Positions 46,311-57,672 of a stretch of DNA of 64,000 nucleotides are shown here, in pieces (the first letter of the stretch is position 1; each line of letters begins with the position of its first letter). A model generated the notes under the pieces. That model was given only the letters and a program-made list of their open reading frames with translations. It had not been told where the DNA came from and made no database searches. This DNA comes from Nymphalis io (taxonomy: Eukaryota > Arthropoda > Insecta > Lepidoptera > Nymphalidae). Location of the stretch: contig NC_065918.1 of assembly GCF_905147045.1 (NCBI RefSeq), positions 16,058,001-16,122,000 of the forward strand, read 5' to 3'. The translations under genes were made by a program, and so were the position numbers.

Positions 46311-46731
46311 GACAGTATCATTTAACACAGCCGCGTATTTAGTAGCCACAACGAGACGGTGAAAAAACCATTCATTCATAGTATTAATTTAATGAAGTAA
46401 TGGCTGCGATGTAATATTTTATTGGCACTTAATTGTCGTTTGATCTTTCATGCTTCGATATTCTTTTTTTTTTAATTAAAAAATAAGTTTTGTTCTTAAT
46501 TGCTTAGCCTAAAAGTTTGTTTAATTTTTTATCACCCTTTCATACTTCAGTGCGTGAGGTGTTTATGTTTATTGGTCTTCTTTTTGGTTACTTAAATTAT
46601 TTTGCTATCACAAAATGTACCAATCCGAGAATGAACTTTAGATTTTTATTTGTATGGATGAAACACGAAAAAATTATACAAAATGTTGTTAAATGTTAAA
46701 TTTATACAAAAGTTTGGTTGATGAATCCTTA

Positions 46732-47044
46732 CCGTACCGTACCGTAACAGCCTGTGAATGTCCAACTGCTGGGCTAAAGGCCTCCTCTCCTCTTTTTGAG
46801 GCGAAGGTTTGGAGCTTATTCCACCACGCTGCTCCAATGCGGGTTGGTAGAATTCACATGTGGCAGAACTTCAGTGAAATTAGACACATGCAGGTTTCCT
46901 CACGATGTTTTCCTTCACCGTAAAGCACGAGATGAATTATAATCACAAATTAAGCACATGAAAAGTCAGTGGTGCTTGCCCGGGTTTGAACCAACGATCA
47001 TCGGTTAAGATTCACGCGTTCTTACCACAGGCCCATCTCGGCTT
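46732..47044 (-). mobile_element. Family A SINE, copy 6, with 11-bp target duplication
   Basis: Full length on the minus strand from GCCGAGATGGGCCTGTGGTA to the GGCTGTTA end, with a (CGGTA)3 tail at the low-coordinate side. ATGAATCCTTA occurs exactly at 46721-46731 and 47045-47055, marking the insertion. Confidence 0.88.
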
Positions 47045-47055
47045 ATGAATCCTTA

Positions 47056-49669
47056 TGAAAGGAGAAACTAGAATGTCTTAAAATGTTTAGAACACGATAT
47101 GTACAAGTATTCATGTATTAGTGTCGCTAACAAATTACCGCTCGTTGAAGATGATTATTGATTATCACGTAAACACACTTTTAGTACTGTATTATGGGAG
47201 TGCCTTTTTCGGACATCCATCATTTGTTAAGGAAGGAATTCTTTTGTGTAATTCGGTATATTTTACAAATATTTCAATTCAAATATATGGAATCATTTGG
47301 TATTTTTACATCATATCAATTGAAGCTGTAGTTTATAAATATATTTCATATTATTATATTTTTAATGTAGAGATTGAATCTTAAAAGCATTTTTTCCTAG
47401 GGTATTCAGATTTTGATATAATTGACTATAAACGATATTGACAGTTTAATGTACTATCCGAACGCCGGCGACAGCTACGGAAGACAGATTGCAATTAGGC
47501 TTACCGTTACTATACGTAAGCCTGAAAAATACTGGTCTAAACCACTATACATTAAGGCATGTCTGGAATTTTTTTACGGGAATTGAAATACGCTGTATTT
47601 TTTTAAATATTTTCCATAAATTTTGTAATAAAATTTTAAATAATATAAATACAAAATAGACAAGACATATATATACCTATTAAATTAAAAGGAGTAAAGT
47701 AAAAAAGTCAGCATGTTAATTTCACTACTGGGCCAAGACCATTTCTTCTTTTGATAAGACTATTCAGAGCTTATTACGAAACTCTGCTCAAATGCGGATT
47801 GGTGATACAAATATGTCAGATTAACATCTGACACAGGCTTCCTTGCGATGGTTTCCTTGCAGCACCGAGCACGAGAATTGAATCATAAACATTAATTAAG
47901 TACGCCTTGGCTCGGCTCGGCTGTTACACTCAATTAATTCGAAGACTATCTTCTTTTAATAATAATAAAAACTAATAAGTATTCAAATGCATTCGAATAA
48001 AACTCATCTTTTCCGATCATCAAGAAAATGGTTTAATAAAACAAACATACAGATTTATATTCAGGAACGAGAATTATTCTTATCGTTATATTGTATCGTC
48101 AATCAAACCTATCAGCAAATTCCCGCAGGATGCCGTGGGCGCTGGCCTGCAGCATGGATTAATAAGGATAGGCAAATAACTTTTCCCCTTTCCCAAAATG
48201 AATTACTGAGTCCGTAAAATACAGTCTGTTAATGAACTCGCTCAAGACTTCAATTTAAAACAAGCTGAAAAAGCTGTGTGATAGTTAGCACACGGTAAAA
48301 ACGAAATAAAGTTATTAACGAGACGGGTAAAAATTTTAACGAGGAATATTTTTTAGATTTTTTTTTATTCATGTCAATCAAAATTGCATTTTTTAACCGG
48401 AATCATGGTGATAACGTCAACATAACCTAACTGAAATAAAGTAATTTCATGCTGAACGACATTTGAAAGGGATTCATTTTTTTATTATTCGCAGTAAAAA
48501 CATTGAGCACTATAACACTCTTTTCTTAAAATAACTAATAAACAATAAACATAATGTTAATTACAAATATCGAGATCGTTATCTCCGTTTCGTGAAATCC
48601 AGGTTTCGCATTTCATGCGAAGCCTAAACTCCGATTGCACGTTTAATTATGCATTACAAAATTATTTTGAAACCATATCGAAAGCTTACGTTACTATAGA
48701 ATTGGGGTTTCATAGCATTGTATATGTTAATGCATTCATTAAAAGAAAACTACATACACGATATCTACTAAACCATCGTAATAGAAAATATCAAACATAA
48801 ATTACAATTAACCTCTATAATGCATTTTAGTTTATAATTATCACCGAGCCTTTCACTACGAGTAATGTAGTTTTTATTTTATTTTATCAACAAGATTAAA
48901 TTAAATAGTATCCTCTTTCATTTTCTAAGACACTCTTGCTACGTACATTCTTTTCGAGTTCGTTTAATCTTTTTTTCATATAAGCGATCAACCAAACCTA
49001 GGCTATCAAATCTTCATTTTAATTTATGGTGAACGAAAACAATTATCCACAAACTATTGTGGCTAATTCTGCAAGTAACTAGCATTAAAAATATGGATGG
49101 AATTGAGTTATTTTAATTTGTTTTTCTTCAAAATATTGTGGGTTATTCTGCAAGTATCTATCTTAGTTATTGTAAGATAGTGTAGAAAATATAACATACT
49201 AAATAGTTCCTTTGATCGCGGTACTTAAAGTGGTTAATCGATGTCAAGAACTAATTTAACAGAAACTTGGAAATGGACGTCTGATAAAGTTAAGTTGAAC
49301 GAGTTCAGTTTCTTACTTAAAGCTTAATAACCAACCTTTAAGATTAAAGAAAATTGTGTAAATAGAAGATGATGTTACATAAGACCGAACTATGAATTAC
49401 GTTCAATATAAAAATAATATTTTTATTTATTTCTGGTAGTTTTCATATGGTTTGTGGTAAAGAAGACTTAATTTCCTTTGCAAGTCTCGTTTATCAGGAC
49501 CAAAGATTTCATCGTAGATCCTTAGTAAATATGTTTAAAGATTACTAAGTTTTAGGAAGTAGAAAAATGTTTTCAAGATAACTCCGGGTACCTTTATGGC
49601 CCTGTTAAAATGTTATTATATGTAAAGATTGATTCTTTCTGAATATAACGCAAACTCTCCTTAAGCTGT
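47056..49669. other. Proposed 5' intron with one old SINE trace
   Basis: 47712-47930 is a decayed minus-strand family A copy (catgttaatttcactactgg then gccaagacc ... ttccttgcgatggtttcctt). The rest, including short frames at 47121-47384 and 47987-48217, shows no domain. Confidence 0.4.
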
Positions 49670-49843
49670 TAATTCTTAACGAACATGGGGATCTAAGATG
49701 CTGTTTATCCAATTTTTGTAATTACATCGGCTCACTAATTAGTCCTCGGACCAGACACGGCAGTACATAGTATGTTGATGTTTTTCGGTAGAATAATTAA
49801 TGAGTTAGTGACAAACCCTGACGAGCTAAAAGGTACCACCAAT
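49670..49843 (-). repeat. Family B element, copy 9 (decayed 3' part)
   Basis: GTAATTACATCGGCTCACTA, CGGTAGAATAATTAATGAGT and GACGAGCTAAAAGGTACCAC keep the family order, with many changes. Confidence 0.55.
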
Positions 49844-50673
49844 TGAAATTGGTTGTTGTTGTAATTAGAGAAATTAATTATTTTCAAGCAAAGCCCAGGG
49901 TCAATGGTAAATATTTTTTATAGGTAAAGTTTTTGAAATATTTCCATAAAATAGGTACGAATTTTTTTTATATATTCTTGACGATTTTTTTTTAACAAAG
50001 AGAAATAAGTGGATGAAATTAAATTAGCAGTGAGTAACATGGACTGTAATGTTATACACGTATCAACCTTCAAAACCCTTTGTACTGGCTGGCTGTTGCT
50101 GATAGAAAGGCTTCGCTTTTTTGTCAAAAGTTTTTAAAATTTTCGGTACACTTTTTTTAACTTATTGCAATGATCTACTTTGTTCTCTTTTAACTTTTGT
50201 TATTAATAGTTAATTATTGAAAAAAATCCTATAAGATTTGTTTTAAAACAGAAATTTTAATTATGAAATGATCCATTCTTGTCTTATACACATTTTATTA
50301 ATTATTTATTGCCCATTTTTTATCACAAGTGTCACATACGTACACGTACAGTTACTAAGGTAAACACAACTTTCAAGTTTTTATCTAACCCATGACGTTA
50401 CCGTTCGTCTTTCAACCGGACAGTCAAACAAACAGACACAAACACAATCAGGCAACGACCACACAACCTTTGACATCCAGTTCTAAGCTATACTTAATTG
50501 CTATACCTTGAATATTAAGAATGTAAATCACAGGGAAATCAATTTAAAATTGATTGAATTTTTCAACCATAAACAAACACACAGACAAGGATGTCTCAAC
50601 ATAGCTTTGTCTTTTATTACTGAACAATTTTTAAAATTTCAATTCTAGTTCATAGACAAGTCAGCAGTTTTAT

Positions 50674-50912
50674 TGGTGGCGCTTTATACAAGCTTGCCTG
50701 AGTAAGAACCACTCATTCATCAGATATTGATGGTGAGTGAGCCAGTGTACGGGCACAAGAGACATAATATCTTAGTTCCCAAGGTTGGTGGCGAATTGGC
50801 GATGTAAGTGATGGTTAACATTTTTTACAATGCCAATGGTCTATGGGCGTTTGTGACCACTTACCATCAGGTGTGGCCCATATGTTCGTCTACCTACCTA
50901 TACTATAAAAAA
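50674..50912 (+). mobile_element. Family B element, copy 10 (internal deletion)
   Basis: Same orientation as copy 7: TTGGTGGCGCTTTATACAAG, then CATCAGATATTGATGGTGAG, showing loss of the middle block, then the normal end with CTATACTATAAAAAAAC as the poly(A) tail. Confidence 0.75.
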
Positions 50913-51555
50913 ACTAGAAAAATGATTCAATTAGTATTGGATAGACAAACAAACATACGTACACACTAGAAAAAAGGTCAATAGAGCATTGATATTCTGA
51001 ACTATACCTAACCATTCAAGTATCTAGCTCGTTGGGAAGTTAGTTTAAAATCGATAGTTTTTATACTGACCAGTAAGCCATCAGACACACGACAATGACA
51101 CCGTTATACACTAGAAAATAGCTTAGTATTTTTTAAGGCAGACCGTTATATCTTCTAGCGCGAGTATTTATTTTTTAAGTACTATTTTCAATAATTGTAA
51201 TTTTATTTTATTAAAAAATATTATTATTGATATTAATCATTAAATAAATGTGTATCCATTGTGTTTGATAAATTTCATGTGGGATTTCAAACATGATAAT
51301 GAACTATCGTGTATATTAATAAATAAATGAGATAATTCAAAGTGAGTATTGATACGACTGATTGATTTCGACAAAAATGGCTGATAAGAGACAATTTTGA
51401 TAAAAACTTCATCGCGAATATCAACATTATATTTTTTACCATTATCTGTTTCATTTTTTCAAAAGTATTTTGTTTAGGCAAATATATAAATCGCATATTC
51501 AAGGATAAAAAAAATATTGTAATCAAATAATTAATTATCGATTGTAATTAAAATA

Positions 51556-51858
51556 AAAGCAGAGATGGCCTAGTGGTTAGAACGCGTGCATCTTAACCGA
51601 TGATCGTGGGTTTAAACCCGGGCAAGCACCACTGAATTATCATGTGCTTAATTTGTGTTTATAATTCATCTCGTGCTTGACGGTGAAGGAAAACATCGTG
51701 AGGAAACCTGCATGTGTCTTATTTCATTGAAATTATGCCACATGTGTATTCTACCAACCCGCATTGGAGCAGCGTGGTAGAATAAGCTCCAAACCTTCTC
51801 CTCAAAAGGGAGAGGAGGCCTTAGCCCAGCAGTGGCACATTAACAGGCAGTTACTAAC
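51556..51858 (+). mobile_element. Family A SINE, copy 7, with 11-bp target duplication
   Basis: Full length from AGCAGAGATGGCCTAGTGGT to GCCCAGCAGTGGCACATTAA, CAGGCAGTTACTAAC. TAATTAAAATA at 51545-51555 and 51859-51869 is the exact target duplication. Confidence 0.88.
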
Positions 51859-51962
51859 TAATTAAAATATGTCGAAAATATTAAATTACATGTATTTCAA
51901 ATTAACTTTATCCTACGCATTGCATAATATCACAATATCAATTCATTCGATTAAAAAATCGA

Positions 51963-52007
51963 CGTCTCTACGAGTCTCTACGAGTCTCTACGAGTCTCTC
52001 CGAGTCG
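51963..52007. repeat. 10-bp tandem repeat
   Basis: About four units of GTCTCTACGA, the last ones diverged (CTCTCCGA, CGCTA). Confidence 0.85.
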
Positions 52008-52013
52008 CTATGG

Positions 52014-53390
52014 ACATCTAATAGGAATGATAAGTGACAAATAACCGAGCACGTCGAAGAGCTCTTTGTTTTTTTACAACTCCTAAAATTTGAAGTCTTT
52101 AATCGGATGTTAAATATTGTTCTATTAATTAGCTTAAAATAACAGAACTTTCGTAATGATTCAAAATAAATAATAAAAACCGTAAAAGAGATTGTTAATA
52201 ACAAATATGGTGTAATTAAATTTAAACCACGCGCTTAAAAGCCTTCATTAATGAAGTATTCATCATTGATGAAGTACATTGATGCTATTATACTGTGCTT
52301 GATATAAATGAGTGTTTAACCTTAGCGCTAACAAAACATATGATAATTATTAGTATTCGAATATTCGTATAGCCATCGGCTTATAAGCAAAGTGTGGAGG
52401 TAAAGGAAGGATTCATAGGAACATAATGATTAATATTATTTTATTAGTATTCTCGTTTGTTCTATTAGTAGTTCGAAATAACGATACGATAATTTATCTA
52501 TTATTCATGTGATGGTTTTTGTGTGTTATTAACTCATTTACATAAACTCATTTAAATACATTTTCGTTTATGTTTTTATAACCATACAATCCGATATATA
52601 TCGAGTTTATACTTTTTATCTTTGGCTTTAAGAGATGAAAATCAAACCAATTCCTCACCGGCAATTTTGATTTTTAAAAGTAATTGTGTGGGTAATGAAT
52701 CACAATAAATAAATAAAGATTTTCAATGAAAAACATTCCTCGACAGATGACGGCACTAATTAAGAAAACAAAAGGATACAAGTTTTATAATTTTTAATTA
52801 ATACTGAATACAAAAATATATTCTGCGTTACATTACATTATGCAACATAGAAATAAGTTGTATTGTTGTGATATCGCCTGCGTGTATACGATTGATCCCT
52901 CATAAGCTGCCGTTCATTAAATCAGGATAAGAAGAGAATGATCGATTATTATGTAAAAAATACCTTCTACCTTTAATATTACTTTAATGCTCAACTCTTC
53001 CAATTAAAATTTACTCAAATGAAAAAACAAATTAAGCTCACCGGATGCGCTCCAAGCTAGAACAAATCCGGACTAAACTCAGACGGATGACATTCCTATC
53101 ATCTACTGATGAAACTTTAATATTAAAATGAGTGGTATTACAAATTTCTGAATTCTAGAATTCAGCAAAAATTTTGATTAGTTTTCACCTTCATTAACAG
53201 TCGGTAAAAGTGTTCTAGCGCTGGACAAGTATGCTCTGGTAAAGGTTAAATCTTTGAAGGTACACCAAAGTTCTTAGTCGAATGCATGTCATATCCAAAC
53301 AAGCAAGACTGAGTTTTAAAACAATGTGTGTTTGTATTTCGTTTCGTGCTCAGTGGTGAACAAAAACCTCTCGACGACCTACACGTATCA
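52014..53390. other. Proposed 5' intron, no feature
   Basis: AT-rich. Around 53280-53370 there is a weak family A-like trace (ttcgtttcgtgctcagtggt). Confidence 0.35.
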
Positions 53391-53394
53391 TCAG

Positions 53395-53480
53395 CCCGAG
53401 ATCGTCAACTGCTGGATATAGGCCTCTTGGAATACGTCACTTAGAACGATCTTCGGCTCTTATTCTCCATCTCTTGCTTA
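53395..53480 (-). repeat. RTE-like LINE 3' end remnant
   Basis: GATCGTCAACTGCTGGATAT then AGGCCTCTTGG matches the 3' coding end of the RTE-like copy at 22633 (cgttgtccactgctgaacat then aggcctctccc). Only the last part of the element remains. Confidence 0.5.
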
Positions 53481-54784
53481 TACTTATTTTTTTTAATAGA
53501 CACGTCATTTATTAATCAGGTGAATTTCAATAAAAGTAGATGCATCAATCAGTTTCTGCATAAACTTCGAATAGTTTATTTATTCTCTCTTCAAATATAA
53601 ACACTGATCAAACTAGTTTGAGGTAAAATATATTTCATAACCAATAATTATTATTATCAAAGGCTTTATTTATTTAATCCAATTCCTGGATTTTGGAAAA
53701 TATGATGTTATTGGAAAACCAATACAGCCTTTGACGTTACCCAAAATTAACATTTGTACTTTATGTACCAATGATATTCATAATAGCAAATTAAGTATAT
53801 TAATTTATTCCTCTTATGACATCAAACGAGTTGATACTATCTGTTTTCAATCACGTTTATTGGTTATTTATTTTATATTCACAAAAATCAAATATACTCC
53901 TATATAACTTAATTTTGAAAAACCACATAAATGGATTTATATCATAAAATGACGACGACCGCCATATTTGGATATTGTCCGGTTACTTTATTCAAAAACG
54001 ATTCATATTGCTTACAAAGTCTCATGTCTGTATCGTAAAAACCTATAAGAATTACCTCAACGGATTTAGTTATCATTGATACTCGTAATTAAAAAATGTA
54101 TTATAAGTGAAAGAACGTAAAGCCGTTGGTGCTGCGATTGATCATCCATCGGTCGTGTTGATTACAATCTTATCGGAGTATAAGAGTGCGGGAAAAGAAA
54201 CTTCATCTTTGCTTGCGCTTACATATTTTATGGATAAATGGATGTTTTAAATTTTCAAATATAAAAATATTAATGTTTGTTGATGTGATGTTTGCGTGTC
54301 GTTTTATTAATCAATTGCCATACCCTCGTTTCTAAATTAGTCTGTATGCTATTTATATTTCGCAAGTTAAAGTTGAGTTAAGCTCAAATTAACAGAATTA
54401 AAATTAACATTATTTTGCTGATCCGTTGAGACCTATCGGTTCTAAAAATTATTCATTCGTGCTATATTTTCTGAAGTTTTTTACATTTAAATAAATATTA
54501 GCCAGACGAAGTAAGGCCACAACATCATTTATAAGACGGACGAACTTTAAAGTTATATGTAGATATTGTTAATATGAAGTGTTCGGAAAGTTATATTATA
54601 CGTAGTTCATAAACGTAATTAAATTTACAGCAAATACCAACAGTATTAAATTTGCTGTGAAGAACGCAGTGCGCTGTCCGATGCGAGATTGCAATAACTC
54701 AAGATACTGAAGATTTTTCAGTACTAATCCATATTAATGATAAGTTCTTTGTAGCTTCGACTTAGAATTATTATATATATAGTA
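53481..54784. other. Proposed 5' intron, no feature
   Basis: AT-rich with no supported gene. Confidence 0.4.
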
Positions 54785-54889
54785 AAGACGTATGTAATAT
54801 ACGTGCGACACACTCACAAAGGAGTAGAGACGGCATAATGCCGTTTGCCGCCACGGCTTACGAGCCGGACTTACCCCCACGGCGTGCCA
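54785..54889 (+). repeat. Repeat family D, copy 2
   Basis: GTGCGACACACTCACAAAGG, AGAGACGGCATAATGCCGTT, TGCCGCCACGGCTTACGAGC and CCACGGCGTGCCA match the other family D copies. Confidence 0.6.
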
Positions 54890-56040
54890 ATTGATGTTTT
54901 GAATTCAATAACTTTGATTTAAACGTTCCAAATAGCTCCGATGCAAATGAAGCCCTGTATATCATTCCTGGTTTTGACAAGACCTTCTAAGAATAACTAT
55001 GTAATAAAACGTTAACTAAGCTTCGTTATAAGCTTGTACATGTCCTGAGAGCAGTGTTCTGCAATCCGTCATTATTTTCGCCTTTGTATTCTAACACTTC
55101 GATTCATGCGAGCTTTTATAGAAATGTTGCTGCTTTAATAGTACATTAAATACAGATATGTTATGTATTCAACTAACATAAGTAAGGTTCAATTTATATT
55201 AAGATTTAATTTAAATAAACTATTATAAAAAAATAAATTTCTACAAATTTATATTGACGCTTTGATAACGGCAATGTCGTTCAGAATTTCGATTTTCGTT
55301 TCTTGTTATCTAAAATTGATCTAAGAAGTTAATACTGATGCACAAATAATGAAATACCACGAAAAAATCTCTCTTTTGGTGAACTGTTTATTTGTACCTT
55401 AGATCACCCTTAAAGAACTAGTGATTCGATAAGGGTGAACAACAATTTCCTTTTACCGATTCTATCGCCAATTAATCTATTAAGTAATATCAAGGTCCTT
55501 CAAGTATTTTCTAAATATAAGCACTCTTATTGAGAGCGCAAACCTGAATCTTCGAGATGAATATTAAACAGCTCTTAGACCAGGCAGAGAGCCGCATTAC
55601 AATTCGAATCTGATTCCATATTCCATGTTGAATCGTAAATCCAGATGTCGCGTTTTAAATACCTGTTCTTTCCCCTTGATTCTATTTTATTGTTTTTTAC
55701 TAAAAGTGCGCCTAAAGCTAGCAAAATTTAAGATTTCACAAGCGCGTCTTTTACGGCGCGATCTTATTTTAATGATTTTTCTTTTTTTTTGTTTATTTTT
55801 TTTCATAGATATCTGATATATTTGGTATATTTATTTTAACAATAATATGATAATAATATAAGCCGCGGACAATTTTTTTTTCCAAAGTGCTCTTATCAAA
55901 CAGGGCCGCAGCGACTAATTTAAATTATATATGTTTGGAGTATGATTTATATGCGACAGATCCTGTTCTACGCAAAAAGGAAATGTAGTAACTAAAAGCG
56001 TTATACAAAAAAATCCTAGACGCTGCGTCCAGATAATTCT
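54890..56040. other. Proposed 5' intron, no feature
   Basis: No supported gene. The frame at 55625-55816 has no domain. Confidence 0.35.
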
Positions 56041-56056
56041 TAAATATAATTAATTG

Positions 56057-56077
56057 TCCAATTTTGCAATAACGTTG

Positions 56078-56139
<62 letters not shown>

Positions 56140-56190
56140 TCCAATTTTGCAATAAAGTTGCAATATATATATATTGCAACTTTATTGTAT
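56057..56190. repeat. TA microsatellite inside a duplicated unit, next to a perfect 38-bp palindrome
   Basis: The unit TCCAATTTTGCAATAACGTT, GCAATATA starts at about 56057 and is repeated at about 56140, separated by roughly 57 bp of pure TA repeat. The second unit runs into a perfect palindrome at 56150-56187 whose arms are CAATAAAGTTGCAA and its inverse around a TA core. The IYIYIY frame here is an artefact. Confidence 0.9.
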
Positions 56191-56429
56191 TATTATATGT
56201 ATATCGAGAAAATTTTATTGTTTTATTTTTGAGTAGACACAAACCCTTGACAATATGTAATGTTTAATGTAGTTTACATGCAAAGTTTTTACTTTTAACT
56301 ATAAACTTGTTTTGCCTATCAAATAAAATATTAGCAATTTTTCTTTAAATGTATCTAAAACTATTTGGTAAGAATATCACGACAATTACTAATAATTTAA
56401 ATAATAATATAATCGATTGAATTCTCTTG

Positions 56430-57130
56430 AGATTGGTCGCCGTGGCCGAAATCGGTTAGGAGGATATCATCGTCATTAAAAAGCTGGAAAGTTTCCTATG
56501 TAAGCGCGCTACCATTTGAATCGTTCGTGCTATCAGCGTCTTTTTATATCCATAGTAGGCCATCGTTTGAACTTTGTCTTGTCTGATGTTAAGCATCGAC
56601 ACGGTCTAGGATGTAGCACGCTTGCCTAGAAGAAACCTGTTTACTCTGGATTTGAAGACACCAACGTTGTACCTATGAGGAAATATAGAATTAGGCAAAG
56701 TATTTCACAGTTTTGCAGTGCGAATGATAAATGTGGATTCGAAGCGCTTCGTCCGTAGGCGGGGAGTTTCCACTGTGTACCTATGACGCTTTGCGTTTGC
56801 CTGGCCGTTCGATAGTCAAAGGGGACGGGCGAAATTAAATCATGTAATTCCTGAGCACATTGTCTGGGCTATTCTGCTGACATTTGAAGCCTAAAGATGT
56901 TGAAAGCGACTAGTCACTTTCTGATTCGAACAGATTCAGACAGCTGGACACGAATCGAGGACGATGTATTCATATCACCATTACACAAACTGGAACAAGG
57001 CCTACTAAATGCTGCCCTGGCCTTTCTGTAACTCCAAAGAAGCAGATTCTAGTCCGTGAAATCGGACAAGAAGTCTCACTGCGAGCATTCGTGTGGGCTT
57101 TTCTTCAAAGAAAATCAGCAGGAGAGCCTG
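56430..57130 (-). pseudogene. Decayed jockey/CR1-like LINE reverse transcriptase C-terminus with 3' UTR
   Basis: On the minus strand, about 56790 down to 56606 reads HRYTVETPRLRTKRFE, STFIIRTAKL, stop, NTLPNSIFPHRYNVGVFKSR and VNRFLLGKRATS, then TAG. This is the conserved C-terminal tail of non-LTR reverse transcriptases (usually TAKLWN.LP...FP..Y....FK...). The tryptophan codon of the LWN motif has become TGA. Above 56790 the frame is broken but still recognisable (DLISPVPFDYRTAR). 56430-56605 would be the 3' UTR. Confidence 0.7.
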
Positions 57131-57536
57131 TGTTAACTTTCGTTATGTTTAAGAAAGAGTCAGCGGATCGGTTTTAGAAATGGGCTGATCCCGCTCAGAA
57201 GCGTTAAAAAGAAAAGGCGAGATTCTGCGCCTGAACTTTGTGCGTATACTTGTGTAGTTGTAGATATAATTCTCATATTTTAAAACACCGAAGTTATATT
57301 ACATACTATGCTTGCGCCAAAAACGTTTGATAAAGTTTATTAATATTATTTTAGTTCTTTTATTAATCTTAAATTACCTACCACCTTATGGAAAGGGCTA
57401 AGAAAAATAACAAGTATCTCGGATACTATATTTTATGTTAAAAAAAACCATCAACGCATTTGAACTAATATTTAAATAAATAATGAATGTCCTAAATTTA
57501 AGAATACAGAGTTTTTTAATGTGAAACATCTAATGA
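57131..57536. other. Proposed 5' intron, no feature
   Basis: AT-rich, possibly including more of the LINE's decayed body at its left end. Confidence 0.35.
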
Positions 57537-57672
57537 CACGCTATGCGGGTAAGACCGACTCTTATGCCGTGACCGCAAACGACATGACGCCTTCTTATGC
57601 CATCAAGCTCCCTCTTGGCTACCACTCTCTACTTTCTTGTGTAATCGTGTCGCGTATACTATACACTTCGTG
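57537..57672 (-). repeat. Repeat family D, copy 3
   Basis: On the minus strand: ACACAAGAAAGTAGAGAGTG, GATGGCATAAGAAGGCGTCA, TGTCGTTTGCGGTCACGGCA and TTACCCGCATAGCGTG, in family order. Confidence 0.65.

Noticed and set aside
51556..51640. Possible tRNA-Lys gene
   Set aside because: The tRNA-like head is followed by a 300-bp SINE body with target duplications, and the acceptor stem does not close.
51963..52007. Short regular repeats as a CRISPR-like array
   Set aside because: Contiguous 10-bp tandem units without spacers, in eukaryotic DNA.
55925..56242. 105-codon frame with an IYIYIY run
   Set aside because: Produced by the TA microsatellite.
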